Shown here one piece after another: positions 6,323 to 12,569 of a stretch of 16,370 nt of DNA; position 1 is the stretch's first letter, and each line of letters starts with the position of its first letter. This DNA comes from Kiritimatiellia bacterium (GTDB taxonomy: Bacteria > Verrucomicrobiota > Kiritimatiellia > RFP12 > UBA3636), in NCBI GenBank assembly GCA_017413145.1, contig JAFPUX010000528.1, positions 1 to 16,370 of the forward strand. The letters are read 5' to 3'. The translations under genes and the position numbers were made by a program. The notes beneath the pieces were generated by a model. That model made no database searches and was not told where the DNA came from. It was given only the letters and a program-made list of their open reading frames with translations.

Positions 6323-8898
6323 CCGTAGCAGGCGCGCAGGTCCGTCAGCTTCAGGCGTCGCTTGAGGTCTGCCGCGGTCGTGCGGGCGGCGGGGCGGTAG
6401 CGGATCGTGCGCGGCGCGCCGGGCAGGACCGTGACGAGGTTGTCCGAGAATCGGCCGCGCGGGTCGTCCGGATCGGACAGCCACGCGAAGAACGCGGGCG
6501 CCTTCGCGGCGAGAACGACGTCGAACGCGCCGGGCTCGTCCTTCGCGGGCGAGACCTTGCGGACCGCGAGGCCGGCGCGCGGCAGTTCGCAGCGCTTCGG
6601 GACGTCGAGGAGGACGGTGTTTTCGCTGCGCCAGACGCGGCCGTCCGCGGCGCGGGCTTCGGCTTCGACCGATAGGAAGAACGCAGTCGGATCGACGGCG
6701 TCCTTGCGCGGAGCCGCGGCGGGCACGGCGTAGGAGCCGGCGGGCGAGAGGTCCGGGAGCGCGGCGGCGACGTCGGCGGGGAGCGCGAGTCGGCGCGAGG
6801 CGGCGCCGGAGAGCGTTTCGCGGCGGGTCCACGTGCGGACGGCGGCGCCGTCGGAGAAGCGGCGGAGCGCGAACGTCGCGGTCGCCTTCACGGCGACGGG
6901 GAGGTCCCAGACGAGATGCGCTTCGAGCGGCGCGCGAAGGCCGGAACGGAACGCGGTCGCGAGGAGCGGCGCGTAGAAGCGGCGCGCGGCGTGGTGCAGC
7001 GCCTTCCAGCGTCCGCCCCATTCGAGCGAGGCCCAGGAGGCGACCGGCCAGTCGTCGTTGAGCTGCCAGTAGACCGTCCCCATGCAGTGCGGGCGGAGCG
7101 AGCGCCAGTATTCGACGCCGGTGCGGATGGCCTCGGCCTGTTGGACCTGCGAGAGGTAGAGTGCGTCGTCGAACCCGCGCGGCATCCGGAAATAGCGACC
7201 GAACATCCCGAAAATGGCCGCGTTGCCGCGCCAGCACTTCTGGTGCCAGTCCATCACGGGGGAGTAGAGGTTGAGGTCGCCGTCCTTCTCCGACGCGAAC
7301 GAGCGGACGGTCTCCGGGGACGGGAGCGACTGGAAGCCGAACTCGGAGCAGAAGCGCGGCTGGTGCCGGTAGTAGGCGTCGAAGCCCGAGCCGCCGTGCC
7401 ACACCTCCCAGTAGTGCGTGTCGCCGGAGCCGAGGTTGCGGTTGTTGTGGCGGAAGTCGCCGGGCGCGGCACAGGGCGAGCTCGGCCAGAAGAGGCGCGT
7501 CGGGTCGGCTTCGCGGACCGTCTCGGCGATCGCGCGGTTGAGGACGGCCCACGCGGCGGTCTCGGCTTCGCGCCGGTCCTGCGGCTTGTGGCCCCAGTCG
7601 ACCGACGAGAGGCATTCGTTGTCGCCGCACCAGAGCGCGATGCAGGCGTGGTCGCGAAGCCGCCGCACCTGCCAGGCGCACTCCTCGCGCACGTTCGCGA
7701 GGAAGTCCGGGTGCGTCGGGTGCGGCATGCAGGCGAACATCATGTCGTGCCAGAGCAGGAGGCCGAGGCGGTCGCACTCGTCGTAGAAGAAGTCGCTCTC
7801 GAAGTGCCCGCCGCCCCACACGCGGACCATGTTCATGTTCGCCGCGGCGACGCTGCGGAGCAGGTCGCCGGCGCGATCCGCGGTCTCGTGGCGGGGTCTC
7901 GCGTCGCACGGGATCCAGTCCGCGCCCTTCGCGAAGACGGGGACGCCGTTCACCTTCACCGCGAAACGCGCGCCGGCCTTGTCCGGCGTGCGGTCGACTT
8001 CGATCCGGCGCAGCCCGATCGTGCGTTCGATCCGCAACGCGCCGGCGGAAACGGAGAGCGCGTAGAGCGGCTGTTCGCCGTAGCCGTTCGGCCACCAGAG
8101 CCGCGGCTTGGCGACCGTGAACGAGGTCTTCAACTCGAACGGCCCCGGCGCGGCGGGAACGCGTCCGCGCAACGTGCGCGTCGCGCCGTCGAACGTGACC
8201 GTCGCCTCGACGGGTGCGCCGGGACGCGCGCCGGGAACGGGAACGAAGCGCACCGTGACGCCGACGCGGCACGTGCCGCCGCGGTGCGTCTGATCGGTCC
8301 AGACCGCGTCGAGCAGCCCCGCGTCAGCGGGGACGAGTTCGACCTTGCCGTAGAGTCCGGAGGCGGGGAGCGAGACGCCCCAGTCCCAGCCGCCCGAGCA
8401 CTGGCATTTGCGGATCGAGTGGATCGCCGGGACCGAGCTGCCGTTCACCTGGTTCGGGTCGAGTTGTGGCGCGAGCGCGCGGTGCGCCGCCAGCGCCGCG
8501 CGGCGCGGTGACTTGATGCGCACCTCGATCTCGTTCGAGCCCGCGCGGAGAAGCTTCTTCACCTCGAAGCGCCAGCGGCGGAACTGGTTGTCCGCGGCGC
8601 CCGCGCGGCTGCCGTTCACGAAGATGTCGGCGACCGTGTCGATCGAATCGAACGAAAGGAACACCGCCTCGTGCGCCAGCAGCGCCGCGGGGACGTCGAA
8701 CGAGCGCGAGAAGACCCAGTCCGTGTCCGCGACCCACTGGACCTTGCGCTCGTTGTCGCGCCAGTAGGGATCGGGGATGCGGCCCGCGTCCTGGAGCGCC
8801 GAGTAGTTGTCGCCGGGGATCGGACACGGGACCGTTTTCTTTTCGTCCGCGGCGCGAAGGCGCCACGTTCCGGCAAGGGAGAGGATGAAGTCGTTCAT
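6319..8898 (-). CDS. GH2 beta-mannosidase
   Basis: 859 residues, a typical beta-mannosidase length. The enzyme (EC 3.2.1.25) removes non-reducing beta-mannose from manno-oligosaccharides or from the Man-beta-GlcNAc core of N-glycans. Residues about 8-190 form the sugar-binding jelly roll with the family signature IPDPYWRDNERKVQWVADTD. An Ig-like domain follows (LWWPNGYGEQPLY near 267). The TIM barrel has GADWIPCDARP, MNMVRVWGGGHFE, the acid/base Glu428 in ALWCGDNE and the nucleophile Glu519 in FCSEFGF. GTVYWQLNDDWPV precedes the C-terminal beta domains (RGRFSDNLVTVLPG). No signal peptide, so cytosolic, acting on imported oligosaccharides. ATG 8898 was chosen because MNDFILSLAGTWRLR is the normal N-terminus; the frame stays open far upstream only as antisense to gene B. 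No clear Shine-Dalgarno. The stop (6319-6321) overlaps the epimerase stop. Confidence 0.95.
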   Translation of the reverse strand: MNDFILSLAGTWRLRAADEKKTVPCPIPGDNYSALQDAGRIPDPYWRDNERKVQWVADTDWVFSRSFDVPAALLAHEAVFLSFDSIDTVADIFVNGSRAGAADNQFRRWRFEVKKLLRAGSNEIEVRIKSPRRAALAAHRALAPQLDPNQVNGSSVPAIHSIRKCQCSGGWDWGVSLPASGLYGKVELVPADAGLLDAVWTDQTHRGGTCRVGVTVRFVPVPGARPGAPVEATVTFDGATRTLRGRVPAAPGPFELKTSFTVAKPRLWWPNGYGEQPLYALSVSAGALRIERTIGLRRIEVDRTPDKAGARFAVKVNGVPVFAKGADWIPCDARPRHETADRAGDLLRSVAAANMNMVRVWGGGHFESDFFYDECDRLGLLLWHDMMFACMPHPTHPDFLANVREECAWQVRRLRDHACIALWCGDNECLSSVDWGHKPQDRREAETAAWAVLNRAIAETVREADPTRLFWPSSPCAAPGDFRHNNRNLGSGDTHYWEVWHGGSGFDAYYRHQPRFCSEFGFQSLPSPETVRSFASEKDGDLNLYSPVMDWHQKCWRGNAAIFGMFGRYFRMPRGFDDALYLSQVQQAEAIRTGVEYWRSLRPHCMGTVYWQLNDDWPVASWASLEWGGRWKALHHAARRFYAPLLATAFRSGLRAPLEAHLVWDLPVAVKATATFALRRFSDGAAVRTWTRRETLSGAASRRLALPADVAAALPDLSPAGSYAVPAAAPRKDAVDPTAFFLSVEAEARAADGRVWRSENTVLLDVPKRCELPRAGLAVRKVSPAKDEPGAFDVVLAAKAPAFFAWLSDPDDPRGRFSDNLVTVLPGAPRTIRYRPAARTTAADLKRRLKLTDLRACYG

Positions 8899-8905
8899 GG
8901 AAAAA

Positions 8906-8944
8906 GCGGATCGAATCCGCCCGCGCGGACGAACCGCGCGGACG
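8906..8944. promoter_or_regulatory. Inverted and direct repeats in the beta-mannosidase leader
   Basis: GCGGAT-CGA-ATCCGC is a perfect inverted repeat (8906-8920), starting 8 bases upstream of the start codon. CCGCGCGGACG then repeats directly at 8921-8931 and 8934-8944 (period 13). All lie between the -10 and the start codon. They could be an operator or a leader hairpin limiting translation; neither is shown. Confidence 0.35.
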
Positions 8945-8950
8945 GCCCGG

Positions 8951-8980
8951 ATTGTACCAGAACGCTCCCGCGCGTTGCAA
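8951..8980 (-). promoter_or_regulatory. Sigma70-like promoter of the beta-mannosidase
   Basis: Read on the minus strand: TTGCAA (8980-8975), an 18-bp spacer and TACAAT (8956-8951), preceded by TGG as in an extended -10. The leader to the ATG at 8898 is about 45 bases. The -35 lies only 5 bp from the -35 of the divergent gene B promoter. Confidence 0.6.
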
Positions 8981-8985
8981 GGCTC

Positions 8986-9014
8986 TTGCCTCGCGCGCGG
9001 GAAACGTGTATGAT
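8986..9014 (+). promoter_or_regulatory. Sigma70-like promoter of gene B
   Basis: TTGCCT (8986-8991), a 17-bp spacer and TATGAT (9009-9014, preceded by CGTG). The predicted start near 9021 gives a leader of about 64 bases. The -35 hexamer equals that of the DUF4838 promoter. The close back-to-back arrangement with the beta-mannosidase promoter suggests shared control. Confidence 0.6.
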
Positions 9015-9043
9015 GGAAGCCGTTCCGGCCTCTCGTCGGGACC

Positions 9044-9063
9044 GTCCTCCCCTCCCCCGCCCC
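9044..9063 (+). other. C-rich tract in the gene B leader
   Basis: Runs of 4, 5 and 4 C (9049-9052, 9054-9058, 9060-9063) separated by single bases lie 22 bases before the start codon; a further CC precedes them. The template strand could form G-rich structures. The leader has no Shine-Dalgarno site. A GTCCTCCCCTCCCCCG match also occurs at 1613-1628 inside the DUF4838 gene, probably by chance. Confidence 0.35.
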
Positions 9064-9084
9064 GCCTCGCGTCGTCCCACGTCC

Positions 9085-12000
9085 ATGAAACGCTTCGTCC
9101 TCCTCGCTCTCGCCGCTTTTGCGGCGGTGTCGGACGCCGCGTTGCCGCGACCGATCGGCTTCTCGTTCGCAAAGGGCGCGAAGTTCGCCGTGGCGGGGTA
9201 TTCCGGTTCGGTGCCCCTGACCGGCTTTCCGGTGCTCGTGCGCGTCCGCGCGAACTCGCCGGAAGGGTTCTCCTACGCCGACCTGTCGTCCTCCACGGGC
9301 GCCGACCTGTGCTTCGTCGACATGGACGGCACCGGCCTCCCGTTCGAAATCGACACTTGGGACGCGTCCGGCGAGTCGCTCGTCTGGGTGCGGCTTCCGT
9401 CGATGACAAACGGAGCCGAGTTCGTCATGTGCTGGGGCGGCGGCACGAGCGGCAAGGCCGTCTGCAACGAGAGCCCGTTCTCCGGATACGTCGGCGTCTG
9501 GCACATGTCGGAGGCGGGCGGAACGGTCGCCGACTCGTCGGGCAACGGGTTCGCCGCTACCCCGTCCGGAACGGCCGCGGCGACCAACTGCGTCGCAGTG
9601 ACGGGTCCCGTCGGAAACGGACGCCAGTGCTCCACGGCCCTTGGCGCCGCCAACCTGTCCTATCTCTCCGTTCCGTCCTACGATTCCAAATCCGTCGGCG
9701 ATACATTCGCGGTGTCCGGTTGGGTGAGCATCGGAAGCGAGCAGGCCGGGAACGACAACGACGCGCGCCTGTTTTCCCGCAAGGAGAACTACCAGAACGC
9801 GCACGGCTGGGAAGTCCTTTGGAAAACGGGAAAGGAAATCCGCGTCCGCGGCGCCGCAAGCGGCGACAACATCAAAGTCACCGGCAGGGACTATGGGGGG
9901 AAGGGTTGGAAACACGTCTTCATCGTCTACGACGGCAAGGACTCGGTGTTCTACGAAGACGGCGACCGGAAAGGGTCGAAAACGGGCGGCACCGCCGCAT
10001 CGGAAAACGGCAGGCCGCTCGCCATCGGCGGCTATGCCAACGACAACGGTTCGCAGCTCCTCGGCAGTGTGGACGAATGCCGTCTCCTCGACGACGTGCC
10101 GTCCGCGGACTGGGCGAAGGCCGAATACGACAGCATGGCCGACACGTCGTTCCTGACGGCCGGAGCGGCCGAATCCTACGAGGAGCTCGTCGATCTTGCG
10201 GCGGGCGTTTCGGTTTCGTCCGTCGCCTACACGAACGCGACCGTCGTGGCGTCCGTGCAGGCCCTCGGCGCGGGCGCCGCCTCGGCGGACGTGCTGGTGC
10301 AGCTCGCCGCGGCGGACGACTTCGCTTCGCCGCTCTGGTCGACGAACTATTCCGTCTCCGCCGCGGGCGTCCAAAGCTTCCCGGTCGCCGGGCTCGCGAC
10401 GAACGCGACCTACTGGGTCCGCGCCTTCGTCACGAACTCCCTCGGCGCGGCGGTCGCGTCCGGCCCGGTTTCCTTCACGACGCTCGCGCCCGGCGCGCCG
10501 GCCGGAACGGCGGCGTTCCGTGAGCGCGGCACGACGTCGCTCTCCGCGACGGCCACGCTGGCGGTGATCGGCGCGGGCTCCGCCTCCGCGACGGTGCGGC
10601 TCGAGGCGGCCGCGAACGAGTGGTTCGAAGGGGGCGTCTACCGGACGGCCGACGCCGCCGCGGCGCCCGGCGTGGCGCAGACGCTCGTCCTCTCCAACCT
10701 CGAGTCCGGCAGCGTCTACTGGCTGCGCGTCCGTTTCGCGAACGAGTGGGGGCTCGAGACCGTCGTCCCGCTCGGCGTCGCCTACACCCGCGGGGAGGAC
10801 GGCGGCGAAGACGGCATCTGGGTCGACTCGCTCGGCTCCGGCAACGGGACCTCGCCCGAGAGCGCGCTGCCGACGATCCGGGCGGCGCTCGCGCTCGCCG
10901 GCGCGGGGGAAACGATCTGGGTGCGCGGCGGGCCGGACCGGCTCTACGAGATCGCCTCCCCGGCCGACGCGATCCCGCTTTCCGCGGAGAAGGAGGGCAT
11001 CGTCATCCGCTCCTGGGGCGGCGAAGGCCCGGCCGAGATCTCGATCTCGGCGGACTACGCCCTCAACGCCGGCGGAGCGCCCGTCGTATCCAACCTCGCG
11101 GCGCACGCGACGCTCCGGGGCCTCCGCTTCTCGTTCACGAAGGATTCTCTCGGGGTGCGCGGCGCGTCCAATTGCAACCTCGTCCGGAACGCCGCGCCGT
11201 TCCTGACGCTGTCGGGGTGCGAGTTCCGCCTCGTCGGCGACCTGCCGGACGGATCGAACTCCAGGAGCCTGTCGGCCTACCTGCTGGACGAAACGACGTT
11301 CGAGGCCGCGGACCTGCTCGTCGAGGGCTGCTCGTTCTTCGACTGCCGCCAGTCCTCGCGCGGCGCCGACCTCACGCTCTTCCGGGTCCGGGACAACGCG
11401 CGCTTCGTCGGGAACGTCTTCTCGAACGTCACGACCCTCCTCACGGGCATCCAGCTCGCGAACAACCGGTGCACGGGCCCGTTCTCCTTCGTCTCCAACG
11501 TCGTGTTCCAGGCCGGCGGCCCGAACCGCGGCCTGTTCCACGGGGGCTTCGCCGGACCGAGGGGACCGGCCGAAGTCGCCTTCAACCGGTTCGTGAACGA
11601 CGACGGGGCGCCGTGGGGGTGGATTTTCGGGAAAGGGCGCGAAACCCTCCAGAACGGACTCGTGTTCCACCACAACACGGTCGTCGGCTACGAGGCGTTC
11701 GTCTACGGGGAGGGCCTCCAGTACAATGCCTCGTTCATGAACGGCGAAATCTTCGACAACGTGTTCCTCCTGGATCCCGGGCGGACGAACATCGTCGAGA
11801 ATGCGAGCGGCCGGATCAACGGGGACGGCAACCCGAAGCCGACGATGTTCAAGGCCGGATCCTTCTACCGCAACAACGCGCTCCGCACGGGCGCGTTCAA
11901 CGGCGGAACGGCGGCGGAGGTCCAGGGCTACGACTGGTCCTACGACATCACGGCGGGGCTGGAGATCGACACCGTGTTCGCGCTCGACGCGGCGACGGCG

Positions 12001-12255
12001 CAGGCCGTCACGAACGCCTTCGCCTCGGTCGGCAAGGACGTCCCCGCGAACGCGGTCGTCCCGGTGCCGACGCCCGAGTTCGCCGACACGGGAAATCTCT
12101 TCTCGCCGAACTTCTACCGTATCAAGGCGAGCCGCCGGGACGGCGTTTTCAACTACGGCCGCTCCGGTTGGACCGGCGAGAACGGCGAGTGGCCCGAATG
12201 GCTCGGCGCCCTCCCGCCGCTCTACCCCGAAGCGACGATGCTGATCCTGCGGTAG
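9085..12255 (+). CDS. Gene B: secreted DUF2341-LamG-Fn3-beta-helix protein with LILR tail
   Basis: 1056 residues from ATG 9085, chosen because it opens with the signal peptide MKRFVLLALAAFAAVSDA, cut near residue 18. Residues about 48-119 match DUF2341 (FPVLVRVR, LPFEIDTWDASGESLVWVRL, MCWGGG). Residues about 134-361 form a LamG/concanavalin-like domain (GVWHMSEAGGTVADSSGNG, GWKHVFIVYDGK, LGSVDECRLLDD). Two Fn3-like domains follow at about 363-472 and 476-569 (NATYWVRAFVTNSLG, GSVYWLRVRFANEWG). Residues about 578-940 look like a pectate-lyase-type parallel beta-helix beginning IWVDSLGSGNGTSPESALP. The C-terminus is PEWLGALPPLYPEATMLILR. LamG and beta-helix folds suit polysaccharide binding or cleavage, but I see no catalytic motif that I can name. 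Exported, not a lipoprotein, no C-terminal anchor helix. Transcribed divergently from the beta-mannosidase; no Shine-Dalgarno. Confidence 0.88.
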   Translation: MKRFVLLALAAFAAVSDAALPRPIGFSFAKGAKFAVAGYSGSVPLTGFPVLVRVRANSPEGFSYADLSSSTGADLCFVDMDGTGLPFEIDTWDASGESLVWVRLPSMTNGAEFVMCWGGGTSGKAVCNESPFSGYVGVWHMSEAGGTVADSSGNGFAATPSGTAAATNCVAVTGPVGNGRQCSTALGAANLSYLSVPSYDSKSVGDTFAVSGWVSIGSEQAGNDNDARLFSRKENYQNAHGWEVLWKTGKEIRVRGAASGDNIKVTGRDYGGKGWKHVFIVYDGKDSVFYEDGDRKGSKTGGTAASENGRPLAIGGYANDNGSQLLGSVDECRLLDDVPSADWAKAEYDSMADTSFLTAGAAESYEELVDLAAGVSVSSVAYTNATVVASVQALGAGAASADVLVQLAAADDFASPLWSTNYSVSAAGVQSFPVAGLATNATYWVRAFVTNSLGAAVASGPVSFTTLAPGAPAGTAAFRERGTTSLSATATLAVIGAGSASATVRLEAAANEWFEGGVYRTADAAAAPGVAQTLVLSNLESGSVYWLRVRFANEWGLETVVPLGVAYTRGEDGGEDGIWVDSLGSGNGTSPESALPTIRAALALAGAGETIWVRGGPDRLYEIASPADAIPLSAEKEGIVIRSWGGEGPAEISISADYALNAGGAPVVSNLAAHATLRGLRFSFTKDSLGVRGASNCNLVRNAAPFLTLSGCEFRLVGDLPDGSNSRSLSAYLLDETTFEAADLLVEGCSFFDCRQSSRGADLTLFRVRDNARFVGNVFSNVTTLLTGIQLANNRCTGPFSFVSNVVFQAGGPNRGLFHGGFAGPRGPAEVAFNRFVNDDGAPWGWIFGKGRETLQNGLVFHHNTVVGYEAFVYGEGLQYNASFMNGEIFDNVFLLDPGRTNIVENASGRINGDGNPKPTMFKAGSFYRNNALRTGAFNGGTAAEVQGYDWSYDITAGLEIDTVFALDAATAQAVTNAFASVGKDVPANAVVPVPTPEFADTGNLFSPNFYRIKASRRDGVFNYGRSGWTGENGEWPEWLGALPPLYPEATMLILR

Positions 12256-12270
12256 GGCTAAAAAATCCGG

Positions 12271-12300
12271 TTGCGCGGCGCGGCGCTGTTCGTGTACAAT
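12271..12300 (+). promoter_or_regulatory. Sigma70-like promoter of the mini-gene and probably gene C
   Basis: TTGCGC (12271-12276), an 18-bp spacer and TACAAT (12295-12300, preceded by CGTG). The -10 ends 7 bases before GTG 12308, so transcription should start at the codon itself and the first reading frame would be leaderless. No better promoter is visible before gene C, so gene C probably depends on this one. A short A-run (12260-12265) precedes it. Confidence 0.55.
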
Positions 12301-12307
12301 CGGCGCC

Positions 12308-12495
12308 GTGAAACGGATGCTCCCTCTTTTTGCCGCCTGCGCCGCGGCGCTCGCGCTCGCCGCGCCGGCGCGCGCGACGGCGACTGGGTCGGCGCGGGAT
12401 ACGCCTGGACGGACGACGGCGAATACCCCGACTGGATCGGCGCCAAGCCCGGCCGCATCCCGGAACTCTACCGGACCATCCTGATCCTCCGGCAG
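12308..12495 (+). pseudogene. Broken mini-gene: signal peptide plus LILR tail, passenger lost
   Basis: GTG 12308 opens a signal peptide (MKRMLPLFAACA, alanine-rich, ending PARA) very like that of gene C (MKRLLPLFALCA). That frame meets TGA at 12482-12484, with 58 codons. In the other frame, just after an alternating GC run (12368-12376), the DNA encodes a tail DGDWVGAGYAW, then EYPDWIGAKPG and YRTILILR, which matches the end of gene B (EWPEWLGA, ATMLILR). A one-base loss in the GC run and a TAG-to-CAG change at 12493-12495 would explain the state seen: repaired, it is a signal peptide of about 23 residues and a tail of about 40. Without the stop, the tail frame reads through a proline-rich stretch to TGA 12571-12573, overlapping the ATG of gene C. 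Most likely a deletion remnant of a gene A/B/C relative; a functional frameshifted peptide is possible but less likely. Confidence 0.65.
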
Positions 12496-12498
12496 GCT

Positions 12499-12525
12499 CC
12501 CCTCCCCCCTCCCCCGCCCTCGCCC
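12499..12525 (+). other. C-rich tract upstream of gene C (template-strand G4 motif)
   Basis: C runs of 4, 6, 5, 3 and 3 bases with spacers of 1-2 bases. On the minus strand this meets the usual G-quadruplex pattern of four or more G3+ runs with short loops. It lies 45 bases before the start codon of gene C and resembles the tract before gene B. A regulatory role is untested. Confidence 0.45.
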
Positions 12526-12569
12526 GCGCGGCGGCCGCCGCCCGTCGCGGAGCTGACTTCCGAACTGAC

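Noticed and set aside
5168..8272. A 1034-codon minus-strand frame overlapping epimerase and beta-mannosidase
   Set aside because: Its sequence is Arg-rich and low in complexity. The real enzymes in the neighbouring frames have full active sites.
1613..9059. 16-bp exact match GTCCTCCCCTCCCCCG at 1613-1628 and 9044-9059 as a dispersed element
   Set aside because: One copy is within the DUF4838 coding sequence and the other in a leader, with no flanking similarity; low-complexity C/T sequence makes chance likely.
6319..11673. A 1784-codon open frame on the minus strand
   Set aside because: Only 6319-8898 codes for the beta-mannosidase. The upstream part is antisense to gene B and is a low-complexity Arg/Ala/Val/Asp-rich sequence, as expected from GC-rich codons read backwards.
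12196..12255. PEP-CTERM sorting signal at the end of gene B (PEATMLILR)
   Set aside because: It looks like the PEP start but lacks the transmembrane helix and the basic tail; the protein stops directly after the Arg.
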